Source: Tridacna crocea (taxonomy: Eukaryota; Mollusca; Bivalvia; Cardiida; Cardiidae). From it: 64,000 nt of DNA. The notes below the pieces were generated by a model. That model saw only the letters and a program-made list of their open reading frames with translations. It was not told the origin of the DNA and searched no databases. This document shows, in pieces, positions 35,790-45,553 of this stretch (positions are counted from its first letter, which is position 1; every line of letters starts with the position of its first letter). The stretch is from assembly GCA_943736015.1 (NCBI GenBank), contig OX031057.1, positions 58,548,001 to 58,612,000 on the forward strand, in the 5' to 3' direction. The translations under genes were made by a program, and so were the position numbers.

Positions 35790-36667
35790 TATTTTTTTTG
35801 GAAGGAAGCATGTTGCATATTTTTTTTGGTTTTCGCTTTACTTTTCTCTTTTTTCTCTCCATACTTTTCCTTTTTTGATTGTCTTTTATGTTTCTTTTCT
35901 TTATCCATGCTTCTTCCTTTTTCAGACGTGCACATCTTTTTTTTGTCATTGATATTCTTTTGTTACTATTACATTTTATTCTTATTAATTTTATTCTTCT
36001 TGTTTTAAAGCATTTCTCTATAACTGACACAACAACAAAATGGTTAAGTGCGCAACTCTCATCCCGTGCACTGGCAGTATTGGAACTTGCTTCATTTTCA
36101 CTGGCCTTTTCGGTACCCTAAGCCTCTTAACATTCAGTATAAAATTTGTTGCTTCCTCGTCGCTGACCGCAATTATTCACTGCTCACAGGTTTCTTGAAC
36201 TGCAATGTCTGCTTTTTATTCTGCTAAGACCGCACATCTACAGTAACTTTTCCACTCAGGTTGCTTTAGTTCACAAGTGGTTCCGGTCCACTGGTGTTTT
36301 AATTTAAATCCTTGTGCAGTCAAGTTCCCGAGATGCGTAAGTTCCCAACTGTAGTGAGTATATAGACATGTCTTTTCTGTCAAAGCCATGAAACTGGAAG
36401 AAAAATAGTGGCCAGAAATTTGTGCCTTTAGTTATCTTAGATGTCTAAAGTACGAGGCTATTCCTAGCATCAATTCCTGTACAAGAAATGTCTTGGTTCA
36501 TTTTTCCTAACTTTCGAAGGATCAATGTGCAATCTCGTGTGATTTCAATTATAAATGAATGAAACTACAAGGTAAAAGTAAAAATACTCACTATGATATC
36601 ATAAAAATAATGTAATAATTGACTTAGCTTGGAAAAAAAAAACAGTTGCTTTATTGAAAAATAAAAT

Positions 36668-36730
36668 CTGTGACTCGAACTCGGTCCGCTTGGGCGGTAG
36701 CAGAGTCCCTTTGACCATTGCACCACAGCG
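36668..36730 (-). repeat. tRNA-like SINE head, minus strand
   Basis: In minus sense it reads GTGGTGCAATGGTCAAAGG (A box) and GAGTTCGAGTCAC (B box), followed by an ATTTTATTTTTC tail. It is the inverted partner of the head at 35722-35789. Confidence 0.55.
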
Positions 36731-36872
36731 TTACTTACACATCTCAGTTGAAATTTACCTATAAGTAACTGCTTCGTCCCTGGTGTTCCCTATTTGAATG
36801 TTTTGAACTGGTCCAGTGTTTGTAAACAAAGGCCACAGTTATCGCGTTTCGATAGTACATTGAGTTCGAGAA

Positions 36873-37340
36873 ATATTTCTCCATTTTGTTTGAGTTTACA
36901 CCTTTAGCTTTGAGGTCTACACCGCTTGAAATTGCTTGTCATTACCTGAAACGGTATTTGTACCTTTCTTTGACTGCACAAGTTCTTAAGCCTGTACCCC
37001 CAGTCGGCTATTTCATACCCACCGCGCAGATTTTGTTTTAATTTGGCTTTAAGCCTTGCCAGCTTTCAATCCAAAATAATTTGAAAACATTGATCAATGA
37101 GGAGAAAAGAATGAATTCTGTCGCTATGAACCTAATCCAAAAAAAAGACAGGGAAATTAGATTAGCCGATATTCGAACTATAGAACTTTGGGTTTTAAGC
37201 AATCGGCTGGCTGATGTTGAGAGAGAGAGAAATTATTTTGGTTCACAATATTCCTTTAGGATTATTCCAAGCGAGAAGAAAAAGAAAGATGTGCAGTCCT
37301 TTTGTGAATTGAAGGTGGAAATGACAGCGATGTGAAAAAA
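36873..37340. repeat. Diverged, rearranged fragment of the 7-kb unit
   Basis: 36873-37030 matches unit positions ~238-398 (TTTCTCCATTTTGTTTGAGT onward) with many substitutions. It then switches at once to unit positions ~5157-5463 (37036-37340: CATTGATCAATGAGGAGA, GAATTCTGTCGCTATGAAC, CAATCGGCTG). It is much less similar than units A-E are to each other, so it is an old relic outside the homogenised array. The 84-codon frame at 37081-37335 is inside this repeat and is not a gene. Confidence 0.8.
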
Positions 37341-37963
37341 AAAAAAAAAAGTGGCCATTCAGATTTTGGGACGAAACTGTGTATAAACACAAAATAAAAT
37401 CAACTTTATACTCCCAGTGCTTTGTAATTTTCATTCAGAAAAACCCAAAAGTCGAATAACGTCCGACAACAAGAGAAATTAAACTTTACTTCGGCCCAGG
37501 TCGACACCGATAGGAAACAGGGTCTTTTTTTACATGAGCAACTCCCTCATTAACATACTCGAAATACGCAAACGAAGCTTCAGACATAGCATCCGACAAA
37601 GACATCATTGAAAATAATTGCATGTTTGTTATGTTTTGGAATTTAACCGTCAATAGTCACTTAATATTCCCACAGTGTTCTTTTTTTTAACTTCAGTGAT
37701 TCATGGCGCGAAATCTAAAGTATCATGAGAGGCAACGTAGCCTAATTAAAAGAACACCATGAAAAAGAAATTGGGGGTGGGGGTATTTTCATGATTCTTA
37801 ATTATTGGTTATTCGTATTTTTTTTTTTTTTTTTTTTTTTCATTTTTCATATATTTTTTTTTATTTTCAAGAATGGTCAAATATAAATTGTGTATTTTTA
37901 AATTTGTTGAATGTTTTTTATTTAAAAAAAAAAAAAAAAAAAACAATCGTATTTAAATAAGAC
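37341..37963. other. AT-rich gap with long T and A runs
   Basis: No gene recognised. Notable homopolymers are T runs at about 37819-37841 and 37852-37860 and an A run at 37924-37943. Confidence 0.5.
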
Positions 37964-38191
37964 TTAATCCTTTCCGAAACGACGAAATTTTGAACTTGTC
38001 CAAACGGAAAGCAGTTTTAGACAACAAAATTAACAGAACTAAAAAAAATGTTTTTTTGGGAAGGGTAGCAAACATCGTGGGAAAGGCAGAAAATGCCTGT
38101 TACCAGCATTTTCTCCTTTTTCCCCACTATATTTTCAAAAGGCTTCTTCCTCTGGATCGTGAAAAGCAGGGATTGATTGTTAAAGGGTTAG
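37964..38191 (+). mobile_element. P1 MITE, TTAA-flanked
   Basis: Starts TTAATCCTTTCCGAAACGAC and ends TTAAAGGGTTA. The central hairpin is decayed: GTGGGAAAGGCAGAAAATGCC against AGCATTTTCTCC. Confidence 0.7.
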
Positions 38192-38355
38192 ACAGAAAAT
38201 AAACTATCTATTGCAATGAAATTGTAGTCGCTTCTCCCTCATTATTAAGTCCTTATATGAAAAAGGGACAAAATGATCGGTCTTGAATTCGGCTTAGACA
38301 TAGGGGTGAGCTACACAGTTGTCTCCCTTATACCTGTCCAATAACGAACTTGGCG

Positions 38356-38561
38356 TTAATCGTCTTCAACTAAATAATTCAAATGAAACTATCAAGCGAT
38401 AGCGAAATCCCGAATTTGCCATTTCAAAGGTAACTTTTGAGGAGAAAACATGTCCTGGGCGGACAGTGTAGATCAAAGATCAGACTGCACTTTCAGTGCA
38501 GTTTGATCTTGATCTACACTGACTGCAAAATGTTAGTCGCGCTTACCTGCCTAAGGGTTAC
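38356..38561 (+). mobile_element. P3 MITE with GATCAGACTGCA hairpin
   Basis: A ~205-bp element that includes CTAAATAATTC near its left end and CTAAGGGTTA at its right. The core pairs ACAGTGTAGATC...AGATCAGACTGCAC with GTGCAGTTTGATCTTGATC... on the other side. Confidence 0.65.
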
Positions 38562-38710
38562 TTCACAGAGAACAATATTTTCATGTATTTCTTTTTTCAT
38601 AATACTGTAGTGGACAGCTTTTAAAACATTGTGTTAGATGAAGCAATTATTGCTTGTGACATGGTTCATCACGTGACTTACTGGTCGATACTTTTTGCTG
38701 ATGCACTGAG

Positions 38711-38740
38711 GGCCCCCCCCCCCCTTTTTTTTTTTTTTCC
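38711..38740. repeat. C-run followed by T-run
   Basis: About 14 C then about 15 T in a row. Simple sequence, a likely spot for assembly or slippage error. Confidence 0.8.
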
Positions 38741-38953
38741 ATAGGGCATGGCGAAAATGTTAATTTCGCCGCTGTACCACACTGATAGAATATTATTATT
38801 TGTTCTGATTGCTGTATACCACGATGATGCATTTGCAATTTGATTTTTTATCAATAAAGAAATTTCACTGGTTCATTTATAGTTATTTTCAAATTGAAGA
38901 GACTTACTTGTCTAGTTGGAACGTTCATCAAACATTCATACTTAATTTACCCT

Positions 38954-39179
38954 TTAACTCTTTACCGAACGACAATATTTTGGACTGGTCCAAATTGAAA
39001 GCATTAGCAAAGGATAAAATTATAGTGACTCAAATGTTGAATTTTGATTTGAGAAGTGTATGAAATATTGTGGGAAAAGTAGAATATGCTGGTTACCAAC
39101 ATTTTCTCTTTTTTCCACGATGTTTTCAAAGGCTTTTTTCACAGTGATGAAAACCAGGGATTGTTTCGTAAAGAGTTAA
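38954..39179 (+). mobile_element. P1 MITE, TTAA at both ends
   Basis: Left end TTAACTCTTTACCGAACGAC, right end CGTAAAGAGTTAA. The internal CCAAATTGAAAGCATTAGC segment is typical of the family. Its hairpin has several mismatches. Confidence 0.75.
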
Positions 39180-39204
39180 ACAAACATTTCCAAGATTTAG
39201 CGAC

Positions 39205-39387
39205 CCTGAACACAAAGGCTTTTGAAAACATCGTGAGAAAATGCTGGTAACCAGCATTTTCTCATTTTCTCAAAATGTTTTCTTTCCCCTATCACAACAA
39301 ATACACAGATTTGAGCCATATTTATTAGTCGTCTGCAAAGAATTTCGATTTGGACTGATCGAAATTAGTCGTCTGGCAGAGAGTTAA
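39205..39387 (-). mobile_element. P1 MITE, minus orientation, left end lost
   Basis: The hairpin GAGAAAATGCTGG...CCAGCATTTTCTC is intact. The right end reads GTCGTCTGGCAGAGAGTTAA. The left 30-40 bp are not recognisable. Confidence 0.65.
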
Positions 39388-39925
39388 TTCTTAACCACGT
39401 GATCACCTGTGATTGGACGAAAGACTCGAATGAAGATAGTTTTTGAAAAGATCAAAGAAAAATTGCGGGAGTGGTGTTAAATGCTGAAAACTACGACTTA
39501 ATCATCGTCCCACAATAGTTTTTAACTATCAAAGATAAAATCCCATCTATCGAGCAAAACTTGCATAACGCGTCTGCAAAAATTTTTTCAAGATGGACCA
39601 GCCTGGGAAAAAAATTTGTCTGGGAAGAGATTTTAAAACTGGACATCTTCCTCGTTAAGGATCACTGCAGTCGCCGTTCCAATCGATTTTCCATCAGTCA
39701 AAGTCTGTCCCGAGGGAGGGATCGATAAAACAATGTTTTAATTTTCCCTCCATTTATCACGGCCCGGTGACGGTCATGTCTATATATCACCGCATAAAGC
39801 ACATTAACGGATCCCCAAGTCCCGCGATACACATCTGTCCGCGAATTGTTCAGACCTGGCTCCCGGCTATCATCTGATAGATCCTTTACGCAGCCGGGCG
39901 TGACGGTACCAAACATGGACCCTCG
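39388..39925. other. Non-repeat segment with CpG-richer core
   Basis: 39640-39920 is richer in G, C and CpG than its surroundings and contains none of the local repeat families. It could be a conserved non-coding or regulatory segment. A 72-codon minus-strand frame crosses it but shows no recognisable domain. Confidence 0.3.
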
Positions 39926-40067
39926 TTAAGGGTTGTTGCACTATGGGCAATTTTCTTTGCCTTTTGCGGACGGTATCAATCAAGATCAGACTGCACAGAC
40001 GTGCAGTCTGATCTTGGTTGATATTATCCGATAGTATCACGTTCTACGGCCAAAATTTAAGGATTAA
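39926..40067. mobile_element. P3-like MITE, short
   Basis: Bounded by TTAAGGG and GGATTAA. The core hairpin AAGATCAGACTGCAC...GTGCAGTCTGATCTT is almost perfect. The flanks between core and ends are shorter than in other copies. Confidence 0.6.
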
Positions 40068-40400
40068 CTTAAGATTATCATTTAAGCTATCACATTAGAA
40101 TAGAACAGAATTTTATTGTGACTTGTACTAGGTACATCGTCATTTAGACATACAATATACAAAAACAACGTGTTACATGGAAATACAATCAATATGTTTC
40201 AAAAAAAGACATATTAAAAAGTATGTTGATTAGAAATTAACAAGAAGTTGTTCTTTAACCACGTACATATTCCCATCTGCCAAAGTTGACATCTAGAACC
40301 ATTTCGTCGATATAGACATACACGTTCTTTATTGACCCAAGCTAATACTCCTACTTACCACAGACTGAAGATGTTCAATGAAAACGAAAATATTTCATTG
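40068..40400. other. Gap, possible retroelement 3' tail
   Basis: AATAGAACAGAATTTTATTG at about 40101 could be the reverse-strand 3' end (AATAAAATTCTGTTC) of a retroposon. Otherwise nothing was recognised. Confidence 0.25.
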
Positions 40401-40461
40401 ATAACTCTTTACCAGACGACGAAAAGTGAAACTAATCCAGAATTCTGGTCTAAAGAATAAA

Positions 40462-40653
40462 GTTGTAGACAGTTACATAACTTCTGATTAGCTTAACAAT
40501 CTGATTCATTTGCATAAGATCTTTATCGTTAATTTTAGCCAAGTATAGAAGTAACAAGTTTTAGACAGTTACACAACTTCTGATTGGCTTAACCATCTGT
40601 TTCATTTGCATGAGATTTTTATTGTTATTTTCAATCAAGTATAGAAATAAACG
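40462..40653. repeat. 96-bp tandem duplication
   Basis: Two copies, both containing AGACAGTTACATAACTTCTG or a variant (40467 and 40563). The ACTTCTGATTGGCTTAACC part resembles the palindrome arms at 59923-59984. Confidence 0.7.
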
Positions 40654-40940
40654 GTGTTATTTTTAGCCAAGTAAAGAAGTAAATGGTGTTATTTTTAGCC
40701 AAGTATGGAAGGAATGGTGTTATTTTTAGCCAAGCCTAGAAGTAAATGGCGTTACTTTTAGCCAAGTATACAAGGAAATGGTGTTATTTTTAGCCACATA
40801 TAGAAGGAAATAGTGTTATTTTTAGCCAAGTATAGGGGGAAATGGTGTTATTTTTTAGCCAAGTATAGAAGTAAATAAATAAATGGTGTTATTTCTCCCA
40901 AGTATAGAAGGAAATGGTGATATTTTTAGCCATTTTTCCC
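40626..40940. repeat. 32-bp minisatellite
   Basis: About nine copies of a 32-bp unit containing GGTGTTATTTTTAGCCAAG. Copies start near 40656, 40688, 40719, 40751, 40783, 40815, 40847, 40888 and 40919. It grows out of the last third of the adjacent 96-bp duplication. Confidence 0.85.
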
Positions 40941-41067
40941 ACAGTGTTTTCTACCCTTCCGAGATCAAATTTCAAATTTTCAGTCATCTTTATTTTGTCG
41001 TCTGCAAAGGCTTTCAATTTGAACCAGCCTAAAATTTTGTCGTGTGGTAAAGAGTTAAAGACTTATT

Positions 41068-41093
41068 AACAACAACAACAACAACAACAATTG
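41068..41093. repeat. (ACA)n microsatellite
   Basis: Eight or so ACA triplets directly after the P1 element. Confidence 0.8.
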
Positions 41094-41228
41094 CATAAAT
41101 CAATTTAATTATATTTAATTCCATAGAAATGCAATAGACATGTACAAGAATAATATAGATACATTAAATTGACAAAATTATCCTGTAGAAAAGGATCGGA
41201 ACGGATGCAAAGCAGAAATTGTGAAGGA

Positions 41229-41296
41229 GTAACCCTTTACCACACAACAGAATGTTGTAGTTTTGTCTAAACTGAGAGTACGTGTAGACGACAAAT
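41229..41296 (+). mobile_element. P1 end fragment
   Basis: TAACCCTTTACCACACAAC and GTGTAGACGACAAATG are P1 end motifs. The rest of the element is missing and the next copy begins immediately. Confidence 0.45.
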
Positions 41297-41524
41297 GAAC
41301 TCTTTACCACACAATCCCGACTTTTAACACCCCTGGGTAAGAGGCCTTTTGAAAACATTGTGGGAAAAGGAGAAAATGCTGGAAACCAGCATTTTCTCCT
41401 TTTCCCACAATGTTTTTTTCCCTGTCAAAGAAAAATTGTACAATCTGAGCAACCCTGAATTTGTCGTCTGCAAACGCTTTCAATTTGGATCAGTCTAAAA
41501 TTTTGTCGTCTGGTGAAGTGTTAA
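41297..41524 (-). mobile_element. P1 MITE, minus orientation
   Basis: It starts AACTCTTTACCACACAATCC and ends GTCGTCTGGTGAAGTGTTAA. Its hairpin (CATTGTGGGAAAAGGAG...CTCCTTTTCCCACAATG) is perfect over 27-bp arms, with AAA in the loop. Confidence 0.78.
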
Positions 41525-41539
41525 ATGTAGTTCGAATTA

Positions 41540-41764
41540 ATCAAAACTGTCTGTGAAAGGACAGAAAACAATCTGGGAAAAGGAAATTTATTTTTCCCTC
41601 TCCCGCAATGTTTTCAAAGGCCGTCTCCCTTAACCCTTTACCAAACAATAAAGACTTTTAACGACATTTAAGATCAGGAGACATTAAACCACAAGACACA
41701 ATATTAGGGTTTTTGATATCGAATTGAACATTTTATTCTAGTCATCTAGCAGGAAAAGGGTTAA
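41540..41764 (-). mobile_element. Degenerate P1 relics
   Basis: 41540-41629 holds a damaged hairpin (CTGGGAAAAGGAAATTT...TCCCGCAATG). 41630-41764 has TTAACCCTTTACCAAAC at its left and TCATCTAGC...GGGTTAA at its right but no hairpin. Confidence 0.45.
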
Positions 41765-42276
41765 TTGTGTCAGATAGCCATTTTCCACAATGTTTCCAAA
41801 ACCTTTTCACCAGCCTCTTTGAAACACATGATTTAAGGTAGTACCCTTCTGATGGAAAACAGCTATTTCCACTAAAAGCTTATTGAAAATGAGTATTGTT
41901 GTACTACTTTGACCGAGGTACTTTTTCCTTTTTGTCCTTCTTAGAATTATCATTCATAGATCTAGGACTACTCTATTCTCATTACAAAGGGAGATAACAA
42001 TTACCTCCCTTTTCTGAAAACTAACAAAAATATCAACAAATAATTTCAAGATGGACACCAAGGGATTTTTCTGATTGGTTAGAAATGTCCAAAAATATTA
42101 TATCAGTATAAATCGTTATTTATCAACTAATAAGAAATTTCATTCCAGTTAGCACCAGAAGCGTAAAAATGGTAATACCCTAAAAATTAATGGTACAGAG
42201 TGAATCTAGAGTATGTGCATGCAACAATATTTGAAAACGCTGTATCTTCTTGTATAAAAGAGAAGTGATTCCACAA
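41765..42276. other. Gap with AAAGGGAGATAA palindrome
   Basis: At about 41984-42012, ACAAAGGGAGATAACAATTA then CCTCCCTTT is an imperfect palindrome of ~28 bp. No gene was recognised. Confidence 0.35.
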
Positions 42277-42471
42277 TCAATCCTTTACCAGACGACAAAA
42301 TCATAGATTTGTACGAATTGAAAGCAATTGGAGACGATAAGATGATTTAGGAAGGGTAGGAAACATTGTGTGATAAGGATAAAATGCTGGGTGCCAGTAT
42401 TTTCTCATTTTCCTAGAATGTCTGTTAAGGGCTTCCTTTCTAAAGGTCGTTAAAAATTAAGATTGTGTGGG
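42277..42471 (+). mobile_element. P1 MITE
   Basis: Left end CAATCCTTTACCAGACGAC. Its core hairpin is weak (GGATAAAATGCTGG...CCAGTATTTTCTC). It abuts the next, oppositely oriented copy. Confidence 0.6.
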
Positions 42472-42694
42472 ACCACTTTACCACATAGTCCCAAGTTTTA
42501 ATTACTCTTATAGGAAAGACTTTTTTTTAAAACATTGTGCGAAAAGGAGAAAATTCTGGTAAACGGCATTTTCTCCTTTGCCTCCACTATGTTTTTATAC
42601 CCTATCAAATGCAAATTCCATCACTGATTTTTTTGCTTGCAAAGGTTTTAATTTGGACGAGTAAAAAAGTAAATTCGTTTTCGGTAAGAGTTAA
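42472..42694 (-). mobile_element. P1 MITE, minus orientation
   Basis: Starts ACTTTACCACATAGTCCC and ends CGGTAAGAGTTAA. The hairpin is partly decayed (AGAAAATTCTGG, GGCATTTTCTCC). Confidence 0.6.
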
Positions 42695-43325
42695 AAGTAA
42701 GTTAGTTGCACTAGTTTTCCTTTCAAAATTGCACACTGCGGTGAGCACCCATTGGTTCTTAAAAAGAAATTCCGAAAATTAGCCACGGTGTACGGTGTAT
42801 AAAAACTGACAAAATGCAAAAACGGTACATCGGAAAATTAGACAATCTATTTGGAAGGGAAAAATAAACCCACATCATACCAGAAATGACGAAAAAAATC
42901 GCCTCAACCTATGATTGTAGAAATTCTTCGAAGCCTCTATTGCCTATTCTACAATCGTTGCAACGGATTTGCCTTTTCCACTTTACTGAATTTAATTTCG
43001 TTCCACTCATCTTTCGTACTCGCGCACAACAAAAAACCCTCGCTCCTCGCCAGTTCTTCTCGGTAAAATCCGGGACATAATTTAATCAAACTGATGGAAT
43101 TTTGTTCGCTAGAAGAGCACCAATCAGCCTGAGAACGCATCTTAATATGATTAAACAAATTCTTCCCCTCCCGTAATTTAATTAACACACTTTGTGTTTC
43201 GCGCGGAAAGTGGGTTTATTTTCATTTATTGCTGGAGGTTCGTGTCGATCAAACTTCTGTTTGAATACACATACAAAAATGCTGGGTCGAAAAATACTTT
43301 TCTGCAAAGTTTATATTTGTATTAG
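42695..43325. other. Gap, no element recognised
   Basis: Mixed sequence with overlapping 64-codon (plus) and 79-codon (minus) frames on opposite strands near 42886-43188. Neither shows a motif, signal peptide or splice context that would support a gene. Confidence 0.35.
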
Positions 43326-43430
43326 AGTTTAATACCATTTTAACATCTTAGGTCATATCATGGAGGTCAGTGATGCACCATGTGTGTTTTCTGGCTTTCT
43401 CACACCTGTACTGACACGATTTCCCTTCAT
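43326..43430 (-). mobile_element. SINE 3' fragment
   Basis: GTCATATCATGGAGGTCAGTG and CTTTCTCACACCTGTACTG match the 3' half of the SINE at 60123-60385 (minus sense). The tRNA head is absent. Confidence 0.6.
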
Positions 43431-43497
43431 CGCGTTCCTCCTTTTCTACCAATAACCGTCTATTCCTTTCTTTTCGTTTTCTTACCCCATTTTTTAG

Positions 43498-44420
43498 CTC
43501 ACCTTAGCACAAAGTGCTAAAGGTTAGCTATCGTGATCGCCCTATGTCGAGCGTCCGTCAACAATTTCTTTAAACATCTTCTTCTTCTAAACCACTGGGC
43601 GAATCTTGATGAAACTTGGAATGGATGTTCTTTAGATGAACACTACCAAAATTGTTCAAAGAATGGAATTCCGCCCATAACTCTGGTTGCCATGCAAACA
43701 AAAAGGAAAAGAAATACAAAATATTTGAAAATCTTCCCTATTGGCATGTGGCATCTCCTAGTGAACCTCTACCAAGATTGTTCAAATGATGCCCCTGGGA
43801 TCAAGACTGGCCCCACCCCGGGGGTCACAAGTTTGAGCATAGGAACAAAGAAGGAGAATTTTAAAAATCTTCGCCTTTAAAAATTGAAGTCGTAGAGCTT
43901 TGATATTTGATATGTAAGATCTAGTAGATATCTACTAAGGTTGTTCAAATGATGCCCCTGAGGTCAAAACTGGCCCCACCCAGGGGGTCACAAGTTTGGG
44001 CTTAGGAACAAAGAAGGAAAACTTTAAAAAGTTCTCCTCTGAAACTTGAAGACGTAGAGCTTTGATATTTGGTCTGTAGCATCTCCTAATGGACCTCTGC
44101 TAAGTTTCTTCACATGATGCCCCTGGACTCAAAACTGGCCCCACCCCGGGGGTTACAAGTTCAAACATAGGAACAAAGAATGAAAACTTTAATATTCTTC
44201 TTCTCAAAAACTAAAAGGCGTAGAGCTTTGATATTTGGTATGTAGCATCTCCTAGTAGATCTCTACGAAGTTTGTTCATATGATGCCCTTGGGAGTCAAA
44301 ACTGGCCCAGCCCCGAAGGTCATAAGTTCGAATACAGGAACAAAGAAGTAAAACTTTAAAAATCTTGTTCTCTAAAACTTGATGGCGTAGACTTTGATAA
44401 AAACTATAGTCTAAGGTGAG
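43498..44420 (+). mobile_element. 0.9-kb element with four internal ~165-bp repeats
   Basis: The ends carry CTCACCTTAG (43498) and its inverse CTAAGGTGAG (44411-44420). The left end adds a hairpin, TTAGCACAAAGTGCTAA. Inside, a module with TGATGCCCCTGG, CTGGCCCCACCCC, GGTCACAAGTTTG and GTAGAGCTTTGATATTTG repeats at about 43807, 43970, 44135 and 44302 (periods 163, 165, 167). I recall this AGCTCACC repeat as common in bivalve genomes (unchecked). The 115-codon frame at 43533-43880 is part of the repeat and is not a gene. Confidence 0.6.
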
Positions 44421-44589
44421 TGCTCCAGGGCCAATTGCCCTCTTGTTTGTACATATATTTGAAATAAATTTACTGTACCTGTCTTTGTTCTAAAGAGAAT
44501 TATTGAAACTGCCTAGGGAAGGACCGATTCTAAGTTGGTAGAAGTTGTGGTCCAACCCCATTTCAAATTATATGAAATAAAATATACTT
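44421..44589. other. Short gap
   Basis: No feature recognised between the 0.9-kb element and the next SINE. Confidence 0.3.
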
Positions 44590-44766
44590 AAACGAAACTA
44601 CTGACACAATTTTTCTTTCCAAAGCCACTGACTACTTTTCTCACATGCATTAGAGGTTGAAGGCGAAAAATCCCCTAAAAAAAAAGTTCGACGCAACCAG
44701 GTATGGAGCCCTCAATCTCAAGGTCACGAGACGGTCACGCTAACCACTAAGCAACCAGGCTGGGCT
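44590..44766 (-). mobile_element. tRNA-derived SINE, 3'-truncated
   Basis: In minus sense it has the head (A-box-like TTGCTTAGTGGTTAGCGTG, degraded B box GGCTCCATACC) and the body CAAAGCCACTGACTACTTTT read on the plus strand. The 3' GTGTTTAAC part and tail are missing. Confidence 0.65.
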
Positions 44767-45324
44767 GGGAAAGGTTCATTATCTCCCGCTTGATGACGTT
44801 CTACAAATACACATCTATCTAATTTGGGCGTTTTGTTGGTACAGCGGCGGACTAATTTTTCGTCTCAACAACCGTTACTTTGAATTTCAAAATGAAATAA
44901 ATGTTTACTTAGTAAAATGCTACGTACCAGCGATAAGCCCTCTTATTTTTATGATGGATTGTAGTTTCGACCGCCCTAAAACGGCTAAAATATATTTAAA
45001 CTTTTTCATCGATTTGGTTTTTTTTTTTACAGTTCCACCACTGTAAATGTGCCGAAAATAAAACCCGCGTAAATGCTGTTGACGAAAACAGTCTGCTAAC
45101 AAGCCACAGTCCTAATTAGACGATATTACCTGCTGTAAGAAGCAGCAATAAAGTGATTGCATAGTTTTTCTGCACATAAATAATTCATGATGGCGGCTGG
45201 ATCCTACATTTGTCCTACAATTAATCATTTCAGAATGGAAAGTAACAGTTACACGTGCAGTGATGCCAGACAGATATCTAAGATAATCTGTATTCAAATT
45301 CAAGATATTTATAGCATCTGTTCG
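44767..45324. other. Gap, no element recognised
   Basis: Overlapping frames of 60-63 codons on both strands have no support. No repeat family of the window was recognised here. Confidence 0.35.
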
Positions 45325-45553
45325 TTAACCCTTTACCCCATAAGGCATTTCTATGGTATCTCTAATTGACTCTAAACAACAGTCAGGATGAAGCCATTTC
45401 TTATGTGTATAGGACACCTTTTGATAGCATAGAAAACATTGTGACAAAAGGTGAAATTGCTCGTGACGAGCAATTTCACCTTTTGCCACAATGTTTTCCA
45501 AAGGCTCCTACAAGCAATGCGTGGAAATGAGAATCTATGGAGTAAAGGGTTAA
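45325..45553 (+). mobile_element. P2 MITE, TTAA at both ends
   Basis: 229 bp from TTAACCCTTTACCCCATAAG to ATGGAGTAAAGGGTTAA. The core hairpin is ACATTGTGACAAAAGGTG...CACCTTTTGCCACAATGT around GCTCGTGACGAGC. It is a different family from P1 in sequence but shares the TTAA-CCCTTT end. It shares its last TTAA with the next element. Confidence 0.8.

Larger units (their letters stand above)
35565..36860. mobile_element. Inverted pair of tRNA-headed SINEs
   Basis: Arms 35581-35604 and 36821-36844 match inverted at 22 of 24 positions (CGATAACCGTGGCC...), with weaker similarity outside them. Each arm is followed inward by a tRNA-like segment, one on each strand, then T- or A-rich tails and ~850 bp of AT-rich sequence. 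Two SINEs inserted head-outward, or one composite foldback element, would both explain this. It interrupts the diverged array edge, since unit-like sequence resumes at about 36873. Confidence 0.5.
40401..41058 (+). mobile_element. P1 MITE split by repeat expansion
   Basis: The left end (ACTCTTTACCAGACGACG at 40404) and right end (TTTTGTCGTGTGGTAAAGAG to TTAA at 41055-41058) belong to a P1-type element. About 480 bp of 96-bp duplication and 32-bp minisatellite separate them. Confidence 0.5.

Noticed and set aside
35679..36121. Phe-rich plus-strand and Lys-rich minus-strand ORFs
   Set aside because: They derive from T-rich sequence behind a tRNA-like SINE head. Low-complexity translation.
40626..40940. 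Regular ~32-bp repeats, considered as a CRISPR array
   Set aside because: The repeats are contiguous with no unique spacers, diverge gradually and sit in eukaryotic DNA. It is a minisatellite.
43533..43880. 115-codon plus-strand ORF
   Set aside because: It lies inside the left end and first internal modules of the 0.9-kb repeat element. The frame is not kept across the other modules.
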